From assembly GCA_021648845.1 (NCBI GenBank), contig JAKJHY010000017.1, forward strand, positions 1 to 64,000: 64,000 nucleotides of DNA, read 5' to 3'. The stretch's first letter is position 1, and every line of letters begins with the position of its first letter. The notes under the pieces were generated by a model. That model worked only from the letters and a program-made list of their open reading frames with translations, had not been told where the DNA came from and searched no databases. The position numbers were made by a program, and so were the translations under genes. This document shows positions 18,836 to 26,921 of this stretch, in pieces. The DNA comes from Mycobacterium sp. MBM. GTDB lineage: Bacteria; Actinomycetota; Actinomycetes; Mycobacteriales; Mycobacteriaceae.

Positions 18836-18843
18836 GTTCTTGG

Positions 18844-19467
18844 ATGCTGGACTTCACTCTCGAGGACCTCAGTGCCGAGGATGTCGAGCGTCTTCGCCAC
18901 ATCTATCGCCCACTCACCGAATCGGTGCGCGACCTCATCGACGCGACCATCCGCACGGCGGCCGATGCGGACACGGTGGCGGCGGCCAAGGCCCAGATCG
19001 ATGCCGCGACGGCCGCTCTGCGCAGCGAGCAGCTCGACGGACCGTTCGGCGTGCGCTTCACCGCGCACGGCGACCGGATGCCATGGGGCAACGCCGTGAT
19101 CGGCTTGCGCAACCCGATCGCGCCGCCACTGCAGATTCAGCACCACGACGACGGAGCGGTATCCGCCGATTTCACGCTCGGGGCCGCCTACGAGGGTCCG
19201 CCCGGCCACGTGCACGGGGGAGTGGCGGCGTTGATCCTCGACCATGTGCTCGGCGAGTCGGCCAGCCCGGCCACCAGTCCGCGGCTCACCGGCACGATCA
19301 GCATGCGTTACCTGCGTCCCACCCCACTGGGTGCGCTGCATGTGCGGGCCGCCATCGTCCGCACCGAAGGTGTGAAAACCTTTGCCGCCGGTGTCATCTC
19401 GGATGCCCAGGGTCCCACAGTGCAGGCCGAAGGCGTGTTCATCCGGCCGAAGTGGGCCCGAGACTAG
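18844..19467 (+). CDS. PaaI-like hotdog acyl-CoA thioesterase
   Basis: 207 residues. The C-terminal 120 residues form a hotdog domain with the PaaI/THEM4 motif GPPGHVHGGVAALILDHVLGE, in which the His-Gly-Gly loop and Asp lie at the thioesterase active site, followed by TGTISMRYLRPTPLG. The N-terminal 70 residues are helical and charged. It would hydrolyse acyl-CoA esters in the cytoplasm. A KstR box at its promoter places it with sterol catabolism, perhaps clearing stalled CoA esters. Its last 29 bp overlap the 3' end of the oppositely oriented FUSC gene. Confidence 0.85.
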   Translation: MLDFTLEDLSAEDVERLRHIYRPLTESVRDLIDATIRTAADADTVAAAKAQIDAATAALRSEQLDGPFGVRFTAHGDRMPWGNAVIGLRNPIAPPLQIQHHDDGAVSADFTLGAAYEGPPGHVHGGVAALILDHVLGESASPATSPRLTGTISMRYLRPTPLGALHVRAAIVRTEGVKTFAAGVISDAQGPTVQAEGVFIRPKWARD

Positions 19468-21457
19468 ACAATCCGATATCGCGCGCGGCGATCTCGGTGA
19501 CCACACCGGTGATGGTGGCGATCTCGCCGACCAGTAGCCGCTCGGCGACATTCGCGTCGGTCAACGAGGCGGCGGCGTCACGCACGTTGGCGCTGGCTGC
19601 AAGCAATGCGTCGGTGTCCACGCTCCACGGTGCGGCGGGGGTGGCCGGATCGCCGACCAGCGCCTTCACGTAATCGTCGACGGCGGCGATGAATTCGCGG
19701 TTCAGCTCAGCAGGTGGGTGGCTCGGCAGATGTTCCTCCAGGGTGGCGCACGATGTGGTGACCGAGTTCAGCGCGGCGCGGTAGGAGCGCATCCAGCGCC
19801 GCAGTGGTTTGGATTCGGTGCCGGTGGCGCCCGCGGTGGCCTCGAATGCGGCGCGGGCGCTGACCGCGCGCCCCCAAGCCGACTCCAGCTGTTCCTTCGG
19901 GTGGTCGAGGTCGTGCACGAAGGCCTTGACGACCGTCGCGGCGTAGTCGATCTCGGTCTTCAGTAGTTCGCCGGCGCGCTGCCGCAACCGGACCAGGGCG
20001 TTGTCGGGCACCAGAACGTGCACGGCCACGGCCAGCCCGCCGCCGGTTATGACCGCCAGCAGCTGATCGCCGATGGCATCCGCGGTGCCCGGGCTGCCGG
20101 TGTCGATGAGGAAGACGAGGGCTCCGGCGATGGCCGTGTTGACCCCGAGATAGCTGTACTCGGCGGTGACGTAGCCCAACGCCAGGAAGCCGACCGCCAG
20201 CAGCGCCGAGACCAGCGCACTGGGTTCGGTCAGCGAAGCCAGTAGCGCGGCGCCGGCCACCCCGGCCGCCGTACCCCCGATGCGTGCGACGCACCGGGTA
20301 TAGGTGTGCGCAGTCTCGGGGCGCAGCACCATCAACACGGTGAGCGGCATCCACACACCGTGTGGGACGCCGCCGTACCGCCAGAGCAATACGCCGACGA
20401 CGGTCGCTGTGGTGAGTCGCGCGGTGTGCCGCACGATGGGCGAGCTCGTGGTCAGCTGGCCGCGCACCAGCGCGGCGCTCGCGGTGAGCGCGTCGGGCAC
20501 CCCGCTGCGGCCGAGCTGCGCCACCCGCTCGGGTTCGAACTGCCCGAAGCGCAGTTCGACCGCTTCGCGCAGCTGGGTCGACAGCCGCATCGAGGCCTCC
20601 CGTGCCGCACCGTGGACGGCACCGGCCGCGCCGTCCAATTGGCCTGTCGCGTAGCCGAGTTCGCTTCGGGATCGACGCCGCGCGTGGGCCACCATGACGA
20701 GCAGTTCGGATGCACTGCGCAGCACCCGCACCACGGCATCGTCACCGGTGTGCGGGGTGAGCGATGTCAGCGATTCGGCGATGCGCTCGGGCAGGCTGTA
20801 CCAACCGCGGTAGATCGGTGGTCGCCGTTTGGCCAGCGCTTCACTGACGGTGAAGGCCTCGCGCAGCCGGATCAACGGTTCGATATCGACGCGGGTGTCG
20901 GGGTCGACGACGATTCGGTCGGCGTCGGCGGCCAGCGAGAGGTATGCGCGGGTGAGTGCGTTTCGCTGGGCGCGCCACCGGCGTTGCGGCCAGAGCCCGA
21001 TCAGCACGGCTTGTGACAGTCCGCCGCCAAGGGCGAGTGCCGCGGTGGCCGATACCGAACCCGCGGTGTGGGCGGCGGGCACCGTGGTGAGGATGAGTGC
21101 CGCGCCCGCCGCGGCGACCAGACCGGCGTTGGCGCTGATGGCCCACTGCAGCCCGGCCGCGATGCACCAGAGTGCCGTGACGGCGACGAACGCACCGCTG
21201 TGGCCCTCGGTCAACGAGCCCAGCAGTACGGCCAAGGCCATCTCCAGGGAGACCAGCACGACGGTCGGGAACCGATTCCGCGGGCTGTCCTGCAGGGCGC
21301 TCGCGCCCGCGACGATGGCGGCGGCGCCGGCGCTGACCGCGGCGGCCGGTGAACTCAGCCAGGCCGACACCAGGACGACAGCCAGCACCGCGGCGAGGCT
21401 GCGGGTGAGCGCTCCGGCGTCGTACAACGTCAGGCGCAGGTGGCGGCCGATGCTCAC
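19439..21457 (-). CDS. FUSC-family (aromatic acid exporter-like) membrane protein
   Basis: 672 residues with two membrane halves. The first has about five to six segments in residues 15-155, then a cytoplasmic helical region at about 165-340, and the second has about six segments at 345-500, followed by a C-terminal helical cytoplasmic domain. This repeat of a membrane block plus a soluble block is the layout of FUSC/YccS/AaeB proteins. These are proposed to export aromatic acids or other anions. It stands alone and its 3' end overlaps the thioesterase gene antisense. Substrate unknown. Confidence 0.8.
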   Translation of the reverse strand: MSIGRHLRLTLYDAGALTRSLAAVLAVVLVSAWLSSPAAAVSAGAAAIVAGASALQDSPRNRFPTVVLVSLEMALAVLLGSLTEGHSGAFVAVTALWCIAAGLQWAISANAGLVAAAGAALILTTVPAAHTAGSVSATAALALGGGLSQAVLIGLWPQRRWRAQRNALTRAYLSLAADADRIVVDPDTRVDIEPLIRLREAFTVSEALAKRRPPIYRGWYSLPERIAESLTSLTPHTGDDAVVRVLRSASELLVMVAHARRRSRSELGYATGQLDGAAGAVHGAAREASMRLSTQLREAVELRFGQFEPERVAQLGRSGVPDALTASAALVRGQLTTSSPIVRHTARLTTATVVGVLLWRYGGVPHGVWMPLTVLMVLRPETAHTYTRCVARIGGTAAGVAGAALLASLTEPSALVSALLAVGFLALGYVTAEYSYLGVNTAIAGALVFLIDTGSPGTADAIGDQLLAVITGGGLAVAVHVLVPDNALVRLRQRAGELLKTEIDYAATVVKAFVHDLDHPKEQLESAWGRAVSARAAFEATAGATGTESKPLRRWMRSYRAALNSVTTSCATLEEHLPSHPPAELNREFIAAVDDYVKALVGDPATPAAPWSVDTDALLAASANVRDAAASLTDANVAERLLVGEIATITGVVTEIAARDIGLSSLGPTSAG

Positions 21458-21576
21458 CCCGCCATTGTTACCCGGCGGACGGGTGCGGCAGGTGGGATCG
21501 GGCGGGTGTCATCGCGTCGTGACACGTCGTTCTGAATCCGTCGGGCCACCAACGCGTGTGAGCACGATCGTGTTGT

Positions 21577-21582
21577 TAGGTT
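21577..21582 (+). promoter_or_regulatory. -10 element for leaderless start at 21589
   Basis: TAGGTT lies 6 nt before GTG 21589; no ribosome binding site is present. Confidence 0.4.
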
Positions 21583-21588
21583 CAGTGC

Positions 21589-22299
21589 GTGGAAAAGGTC
21601 ATCGTCACGATGCGTTCGGCGAACCCCGACGAACAGTGGTGCACCCGGTTGCGTACCAGCGTCGCTGCGACATTGTCCGAACTGGATCTGGCGGGTCTGG
21701 CCGTCAACGTCCGTGATGCGGCGGTCAGCGCGTCGATGATGACCCTGACAACGCTGGATCCCCCGGTGTCGGCGGTGGTGAGCATCTGGACCCAGCAGTA
21801 TTACGGTGCGGCCCTGGCCCGCGCATTGGAGCTGCTCGCGGCCGAATGTCAGCATTTGGCGGCGTATTTGGTGACCGAGTCGGTTCCGTTACCGGGCCCG
21901 GATGTCGCGCCGAGTGCGCGAACCCCGGGTCTGGCGAATATCGCGCTGCTGCGCCGCCCAGCGGACCTGGACGTGCCGACGTGGTTGCAACGCTGGCATA
22001 TCGATCACACCCCGGTGGCGATCGCCACGCAGGCGACCTTCGGGTACACCCAGAACACCGTCGTGCGGGCGCTCACCGCGGGTGCGCCGCAGATCGACGC
22101 CATCGTCGAAGAGCTGTTCCCCATCGAGGCGGTGGCGGATCTGCATGCCTTCTTCGGCGCGGTCGATGACGCCGATCTCGGTGAGCGGATGGCCAAGATG
22201 GCGGCCAGTGTCGCGCGCTTCGGCGCGGACCGCGATATCGACACCGTGCCAACCAGTCGCTACGTGCTGTGGACCCCGACCCTTACGCTGCAACCGTGA
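21589..22299 (+). CDS. EthD-domain-like protein of unknown function
   Basis: 236 residues. Two similar halves are suggested; the second contains PTWLQRWHIDHTPVAIATQATFGYTQNTVVRAL, which resembles the dimeric alpha/beta-barrel EthD fold. Such proteins often accompany P450 or CoA-dependent catabolic enzymes, but no activity can be assigned. The stop overlaps the GTG of an enoyl-CoA hydratase gene (GTGA), so the two are translationally coupled and probably act in the same pathway. The GTG start is preceded by a -10 element and no Shine-Dalgarno. Confidence 0.7.
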   Translation: MEKVIVTMRSANPDEQWCTRLRTSVAATLSELDLAGLAVNVRDAAVSASMMTLTTLDPPVSAVVSIWTQQYYGAALARALELLAAECQHLAAYLVTESVPLPGPDVAPSARTPGLANIALLRRPADLDVPTWLQRWHIDHTPVAIATQATFGYTQNTVVRALTAGAPQIDAIVEELFPIEAVADLHAFFGAVDDADLGERMAKMAASVARFGADRDIDTVPTSRYVLWTPTLTLQP

Positions 22300-23051
22300 C
22301 TCTCTTGATTTCCGATGAGAATCGGGTACGCACCCTGACGTTCAACCGCCCCGAGGCGCTCAACGCATTCAGCGAGGCGCTCTACGACGCGACCACCGAG
22401 GCGCTGCTGGCGGCCGCCGAGGATCCCGAGGTGTCGGTGGTCTTGCTGACCGGGGCCGGGCGCGCCTTCAGTGCCGGCAACGATCTGGTGGAAATGCAGC
22501 GGTTGGTCACCGATCCCGACTACCAGCCCGGCAAGCATGGCTTCCGCGGCATGATCGAAGCCCTGGCAGCGTTCCCGAAGCCACTCATCTGCGCGGTCAA
22601 CGGGGTGGGGCTGGGTATCGGCGCCACCATCCTGGGTTATGCGGATATGGCGTTCATGTCGAGCACCGCGCGGTTGAAGTGCCCGTTCACCAGTTTGGGG
22701 GTGCCGCCGGAGGCTGCCTCGTCGTATCTGTTGCCACGGTTGATCGGTCGTCAGAATGCGGCGTGGCTGTTGCTGTCCTCGGAGTGGGTCGACGCGGCCG
22801 AGGCGCACCGGATGGGTCTGGTGTGGAAGGTCTGTGAGCCGGACGATCTGATGGCGGAGGCGCGCCGGCATGCCGAGGTGTTGTCGTCGCGACCGCTCAA
22901 CAGTCTGCTGGCGGTCAAGCAGACGATGATGGCGCCGATTCGGCCGGGGATCGCCGCCGCCAGTGAGCGGGAGAACGCGTTGTTCGCCGAGCTGCTGGGG
23001 CAGGCGGCCAATGTCGATGCGTTGGCGTCCTTCGTGGACGGTCGCCGCTAG
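22296..23051 (+). CDS. Enoyl-CoA hydratase/isomerase family protein
   Basis: 251 residues of the crotonase fold. The CoA-binding and oxyanion segments are GAGRAFSAGNDLVEMQ (residues 53-68) and KPLICAVNGVGLGIGATILGYADMAF near 100. The second catalytic region reads FTSLGVPPEAASSYLLPRLIG; the position of the usual Glu in hydratases (GLVPEAG) is kept as PPEAASS, so hydratase or isomerase activity is plausible. It acts in beta-oxidation-like catabolism. The GTG at 22296 overlaps the EthD-like gene stop. Confidence 0.88.
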   Translation: MTLLISDENRVRTLTFNRPEALNAFSEALYDATTEALLAAAEDPEVSVVLLTGAGRAFSAGNDLVEMQRLVTDPDYQPGKHGFRGMIEALAAFPKPLICAVNGVGLGIGATILGYADMAFMSSTARLKCPFTSLGVPPEAASSYLLPRLIGRQNAAWLLLSSEWVDAAEAHRMGLVWKVCEPDDLMAEARRHAEVLSSRPLNSLLAVKQTMMAPIRPGIAAASERENALFAELLGQAANVDALASFVDGRR

Positions 23052-23062
23052 TACCGGCTATC

Positions 23063-23263
23063 TCAGCGGACCGCGTGCACCGGGCAGTCGACGGTGGTGG
23101 CGGTGGCGCTGGCCGCCAGGATCGCGCGGACGGTCCGGCGGCAGCGCCCGCAGTCCGAGCCCGCGCCGCAGGCATCGGCGACCTGACGCGAGGTGGTGGC
23201 GCCGGCCGCCACGGCGTCGTGGACGGCCTGGGTGGTGGCCCCGGTGCACAGGCAGACGAACAT
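23063..23263 (-). CDS. bfd: Bacterioferritin-associated ferredoxin (Bfd, [2Fe-2S])
   Basis: 66 residues. The four ligands are Cys4 and Cys6 in MFVCLCTG and the pair in GSDCGRCRRTVRAIL, the BFD-like [2Fe-2S] fold. Bfd reduces the ferric core of bacterioferritin so iron can be released. It lies divergent from the bacterioferritin gene across a 476-bp gap with iron boxes, so storage and mobilisation proteins are paired. A 69-codon ORF with a good ribosome binding site ends just 5 bp upstream. Confidence 0.9.
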   Translation of the reverse strand: MFVCLCTGATTQAVHDAVAAGATTSRQVADACGAGSDCGRCRRTVRAILAASATATTVDCPVHAVR

Positions 23264-23268
23264 GCGGG

Positions 23269-23478
23269 TCAGCCCACCGTGTCCGCGGGCGCAGCGACCG
23301 TCGGGCCGGCGGTGTAATTCCGTGCGGGTGCGTAATTGTCCGAGCAGGCGAGGGAAGGACCGCTAACACAATTCGCCGGGAAATGGTGCCGATCAATTAC
23401 CGAGCGGCGCGGTGAATGGATTTTCCGCGGATGCGAATCGTCGACGGGAAGGAACGAATCCGAGTGGATTTGGTCCAC
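23269..23478 (-). CDS. Possible small ORF upstream of bfd
   Basis: 69 codons beginning GTG. GGGAGG lies 4 nt before the start, an unusually good ribosome binding site, and the stop is 5 bp before the bfd ATG. The product (MDQIHSDSFLPVDDSHPRK...) is polar with several His and Pro residues; third-position GC is only moderate and no family is recognised. It could be a leader peptide of an iron-regulated bfd transcript or chance. Confidence 0.3.
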   Translation of the reverse strand: MDQIHSDSFLPVDDSHPRKIHSPRRSVIDRHHFPANCVSGPSLACSDNYAPARNYTAGPTVAAPADTVG

Positions 23479-23549
23479 CGTTCCTCCCTGTGTGTCGGCG
23501 TTGATCCGGGGTCCCGATGTCGGCCACCCGTGGGTTAGGCCAGTGTAAC

Positions 23550-23606
23550 CTAACTTAGGCTAGCCAGTCCATAACTAGGCCTCTGACTAGGGTTAGCCTC
23601 ACCTAC
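23550..23606. promoter_or_regulatory. Two IdeR-type iron boxes between bfd and bfr
   Basis: Site A (23550-23568) matches the 19-bp iron box TTAGGTTAGGCTAACCTAA at 12 positions, including an unbroken TTAGGCTA. Site B (23588-23606) matches at 14 positions. An extra TTAGGC / TAACCTAA pair lies at 23535-23553. Tandem iron boxes are known at M. tuberculosis bfrA, where IdeR activates transcription under high iron. The rest of the 23264-23739 gap shows only the small ORF above. Confidence 0.65.
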
Positions 23607-23739
23607 GGCACGCCCGGGCCGGTCGAAAAATGTCTTCGAACCGGCGTTTTCGCTCTCGCCGCCGTCGCGGGACTGGACTAGATTCAGGGACGCACGGCGA
23701 TAGCGAACTTGACCAGCCCTCAAGGTGCCTAGGAGCGAT

Positions 23740-24231
23740 ATGCAAGGCGATCCGGACGTTCTCAAATTGCTCAACGAACAGTTGACAAGTGAGCTGACGG
23801 CGATCAATCAATATTTCCTGCATTCGAAAATGCAGGACAATTGGGGATTCACCGAGTTGGCTCAACACACTCGGGAAGAATCGTTCGAGGAAATGCGGCA
23901 CGCGGAAACGATCACCGATCGCATTCTGCTGCTCGACGGGCTGCCCAACTACCAGCGGCTGTTCTCGCTGCGAGTCGGCCAGACGCTGCGTGAGCAGTTC
24001 GAGGCCGATCTCGCCATCGAGTACGAGGTGGTGGAGCGGCTGCGTCCGGGGATCATCATGTGTCGCGAAAAAGGCGACGCCACATCGGCGGGCATCCTGG
24101 AGACCATCCTCGCCGACGAGGAGGGGCACATCGACTACCTGGAAACCCAGCTGCAGCTGATGAACACCCTCGGCGAAGAGCTGTACTCGGCGCAGTGTGT
24201 GTCGCGCCCACCGGGTGGGGGCGCCGGCTAA
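23740..24231 (+). CDS. bfrA: Bacterioferritin
   Basis: 163 residues forming a four-helix bundle; 24 subunits make a haem-containing iron-storage shell. All ferroxidase ligands are present: Glu18, Glu51, His54, Glu94, Glu127 and His130. The haem ligand is Met52 (FEEMRHAE). AGGAG lies 4 nt before the ATG at 23740. The gene is followed by an MFS gene as in M. tuberculosis Rv1876-Rv1877, so it is the orthologue of BfrA. Iron boxes upstream suggest IdeR-dependent activation when iron is plentiful. Confidence 0.96.
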   Translation: MQGDPDVLKLLNEQLTSELTAINQYFLHSKMQDNWGFTELAQHTREESFEEMRHAETITDRILLLDGLPNYQRLFSLRVGQTLREQFEADLAIEYEVVERLRPGIIMCREKGDATSAGILETILADEEGHIDYLETQLQLMNTLGEELYSAQCVSRPPGGGAG

Positions 24232-24256
24232 GGCGCGACGGTCACCCGGTCCGCGT

Positions 24257-24279
24257 ATATTAGATAGTAAAGCTAATAT
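24257..24279 (+). promoter_or_regulatory. AT-rich palindrome ATATTAG-N9-CTAATAT before the MFS gene
   Basis: A perfect 7-bp inverted repeat in an otherwise GC-rich region, 31-53 bp before the GTG at 24310. The form is that of MarR- or TetR-type operators. The MFS protein itself carries a winged-helix tail, which makes this site of interest. Confidence 0.5.
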
Positions 24280-24309
24280 TTCGCCTGGGTCGGGGAGGAC
24301 CGGGGAGAC

Positions 24310-26376
24310 GTGACGGTCGCTGACACCGCCGCGGCGAGCGCACCGATCAGCCTGCAGCGACGCAACATCATCTTCGTCGCCGTGCTGCTCGGCATGTTGC
24401 TGGCTGCCCTCGATCAGACCATTGTCGCCACCGCGCTACCCACGGTGGTGGCGGATCTGGGTGGCGCGGGCCACCAATCCTGGGTCGTCACCAGTTACCT
24501 GTTGGCCTCGACCATCGCCACCGCGGTCGTCGGCAAGCTCGGTGACCTGTTCAGCCGCAAATCGGTCTTCCAGGTCGCGATCGGCTTCTTCCTCGCCGGG
24601 TCGGTGCTGTGCGGGCTCGCCAATTCGATGGCGATGCTGGTCGGAGCCCGCGCGTTGCAGGGCGTCGGCGGCGGCGCCCTCATGGTCACCGCGACGGCGG
24701 TGATCGGCGAGGTGATCCCGCTGCGCGACCGCGGCCGCTACCAGGGTGCGCTCGGCGCGGTTTTCGGTGTCACCACCGTGATCGGACCACTGCTCGGCGG
24801 GTTCTTCACCGACCACCTGTCCTGGCGATGGGCGTTCTGGATCAACGTGCCGGTGGCCGTCGTGGTGTTCGTCGTGGCCGCCGTCGCGATCCCGGCATTG
24901 GCAAGAAAACCCCGCCCGGTGATCGACTATCCAGGAATCGCGTTGGTCGGCCTGGGCGCCTCCGGGCTCACGCTGGCCACCAGCTGGGGTGGGGCCGAGT
25001 ACGCCTGGGGATCACCGGTGATCATCGGCCTCTTCGTCGGGTCGGTGCTCGCCCTGGCCGCGTTCGTCCGGGTGGAATTGCGCGCGGTGGAGCCGATTCT
25101 GCCGATCCGGCTGTTCGCCGGCCGGGTGTTCTCGGTCTGCTGCGTACTGGCGTTCATCGTCGGCTTCGCGATGCTCGGTGCCATGACGTTCCTGCCCACC
25201 TTCATGCAGTTCGTCGATGGCGTCTCGGCGACGGTGTCGGGTCTGCGCACCCTGCCGATGGTGGCCGGCATGCTGATCACCTCGATCGGCAGCGGATCGA
25301 TCGTCGGCCGCACGGGGCGCTACAAGGTGTTCCCGGTGGTCGGCACGGCCGTGATGTCCGTCGGGTTCCTGTTGTTGTCCACCATGGATGCGCAAACCCC
25401 GCTGTGGACGCAATCGCTGTTCCTGTTCGTCCTCGGCTCGGGTATCGGACTGTGCATGCAGGTGCTGGTCTTGGTGGTGCAGAACACCGCCAACTTCGCT
25501 GATCTGGGCGTGGCGACCTCGGGTGTCACCTTCTTCCGCACCATCGGAAGCTCCTTCGGCGCAGCGATATTCGGATCGCTGTTCAGCAACTTCCTGTCCG
25601 GGCGGGTGGCCGCGGCATTGGCCGGGGGCGGCGCGCCCGCGGTCGCCGCCGAGTCGCCGCAGGCATTGCGTGCACTGCCCCCCGAGGTGGCGGCACCGAT
25701 CGTCGACGCCTACGCCGACGCGCTCGGCTTGGTCTTTTTGTGCGCCGCGCCGGTCGCCGCGGTCGGTTTCGTGGTCTCGTGGTTTCTCCCCGAGATTCCG
25801 TTGCGCGAGCTGGAGACCGTCTCGGCGACCGACCTGGGTGAGGGCTTCGGGATGCCCGCGCCGGACACCTCCGACGACATCCTGGAGTTGGCGGTGGCCC
25901 GGGTGTTCCGGGACTCACCCGAGATCCGGTTGCGTCGCCTGGCCGATCATCCCGGCTGTGAACTCGATGTCGCGAGGTTGTGGGCGCTGGTGCAGATCTA
26001 CCGGCACAACCAGGTCTACGGTTCGGCGACGCTCAGCCAGATCGCCGAACTGCGGCGGCTGCCGCCGGAGGTGCTGGAGCCGACCTTCGCGCGATTGGTG
26101 GACACCGGGTACGCGCTGCGCACCGGGGATCAGCTGTGGTTGACCCAGGCCGGAGCCCACCAGGCCGCGGTGGTGATCGACGCCCTTGTCAGCAAGCTGG
26201 TCGAACGGCTCAACGCTGGGCCGGGTGATGCGACCGACGGCGGGCTCGCAACCGGAGACCGAGGCCGGCCGGACCGGATCCAGGTCGAGGCCGCGCTGGA
26301 GCGCATCGCGCACCGGATGATGCTGCAACCGCAGTGGGTCGAAGACCGGGCCGAACTCGGCGCGGGAAGAAACTAG
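24310..26376 (+). CDS. MFS (DHA2, 14-helix) exporter with C-terminal winged-helix domain
   Basis: 688 residues. Residues 1-497 are a 14-segment drug:H+ antiporter: motif A GKLGDLFSRKSVFQ, motif C-like GAVFGVTTVIGPLLGGFFTDHLSWRWAFWIN, and the DQTIVATALPTV start typical of EmrB/QacA. After about residue 498 there is a soluble tail of ~190 residues. Its centre (residues ~565-625) reads as a MarR-type winged helix: SATLSQIAELRRLPPEVLEPTFARLVDTGYALRTGDQLWLTQAG. It matches M. tuberculosis Rv1877 (687 aa) in length and position next to bfrA. Whether the tail binds DNA is unknown. The gene's stop codon is part of a KstR box for the next gene. Confidence 0.9.
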   Translation: MTVADTAAASAPISLQRRNIIFVAVLLGMLLAALDQTIVATALPTVVADLGGAGHQSWVVTSYLLASTIATAVVGKLGDLFSRKSVFQVAIGFFLAGSVLCGLANSMAMLVGARALQGVGGGALMVTATAVIGEVIPLRDRGRYQGALGAVFGVTTVIGPLLGGFFTDHLSWRWAFWINVPVAVVVFVVAAVAIPALARKPRPVIDYPGIALVGLGASGLTLATSWGGAEYAWGSPVIIGLFVGSVLALAAFVRVELRAVEPILPIRLFAGRVFSVCCVLAFIVGFAMLGAMTFLPTFMQFVDGVSATVSGLRTLPMVAGMLITSIGSGSIVGRTGRYKVFPVVGTAVMSVGFLLLSTMDAQTPLWTQSLFLFVLGSGIGLCMQVLVLVVQNTANFADLGVATSGVTFFRTIGSSFGAAIFGSLFSNFLSGRVAAALAGGGAPAVAAESPQALRALPPEVAAPIVDAYADALGLVFLCAAPVAAVGFVVSWFLPEIPLRELETVSATDLGEGFGMPAPDTSDDILELAVARVFRDSPEIRLRRLADHPGCELDVARLWALVQIYRHNQVYGSATLSQIAELRRLPPEVLEPTFARLVDTGYALRTGDQLWLTQAGAHQAAVVIDALVSKLVERLNAGPGDATDGGLATGDRGRPDRIQVEAALERIAHRMMLQPQWVEDRAELGAGRN

Positions 26377-26387
26377 AACACGTTCCA
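26374..26387 (+). promoter_or_regulatory. KstR box at the end of the MFS gene
   Basis: TAGAACACGTTCCA fits TNNAACNNGTTNNA. It begins with the MFS stop codon TAG. It lies 19-32 bp upstream of a -10 element (TATGTT, 26406), so it covers the -35 region of the next gene. Confidence 0.7.
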
Positions 26388-26405
26388 CTTCGCTGTGGCG
26401 GGGCG

Positions 26406-26411
26406 TATGTT
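26406..26411 (+). promoter_or_regulatory. -10 element for leaderless start at 26418
   Basis: TATGTT lies 6 nt before ATG 26418, without a Shine-Dalgarno. Confidence 0.5.
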
Positions 26412-26417
26412 CGAGTG

Positions 26418-26900
26418 ATGAGCCGTATCGGAGACTTCGCTGATGACGACGCCGCCGCATGGATCGCCAAGTCACCCGATATCGGTGTGGCGATGGCCGG
26501 ATTCACCCACGCCGTCTACACCAAGAACCGGCTGCCCATGCGAGTGCGTGAACTGGCCCGGATGGTGATCGCACTAGACAACGAGTGCGTCGTCTGCCAG
26601 AACACCCGGGACTCGGCGGGTATCGAGGCGGGCGTCGACGAAGACCTCTACGAGCATGCCGCGCAGTGGCGGACATTCCCGGGTTTCAGCGCGCAGGAAC
26701 GCATCGCCGCGGAGTTCGCCGAGCGTTTCGCCGGCGATCACACCCGGTTGCGCGACGACGAGGACTTCTGGGCGCGGTGTCACGCGGAGTTCAGCGACGA
26801 GATGCTGACCGATCTCGCCCTCTCCTGCGCGATGTGGCTGGGTATGGGGCGCATGCTGCGCACCCTGGATATCGGCCAGTCCTGCAAGATCACCCTGTAG
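26418..26900 (+). CDS. Carboxymuconolactone decarboxylase/AhpD-like protein
   Basis: 160 residues, mostly helical. The AhpD/CMD core is RVRELARMVIALDNECVVCQNTRD with the redox pair spaced Cys-x2-Cys (CVVCQNT) near residue 57, and the downstream FAERFAGDHTRLRDDEDFWARCHAEF. CxxC members act as peroxide- or thiol-linked reductases; others are decarboxylases. The KstR box and promoter just upstream place it in the sterol-catabolism regulon. It is inserted between the Rv1877-like and Rv1878-like genes, which I recall as adjacent in M. tuberculosis. Confidence 0.8.
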   Translation: MSRIGDFADDDAAAWIAKSPDIGVAMAGFTHAVYTKNRLPMRVRELARMVIALDNECVVCQNTRDSAGIEAGVDEDLYEHAAQWRTFPGFSAQERIAAEFAERFAGDHTRLRDDEDFWARCHAEFSDEMLTDLALSCAMWLGMGRMLRTLDIGQSCKITL

Positions 26901-26921
26901 CCGGTAGCTGCCCGTAGCACA

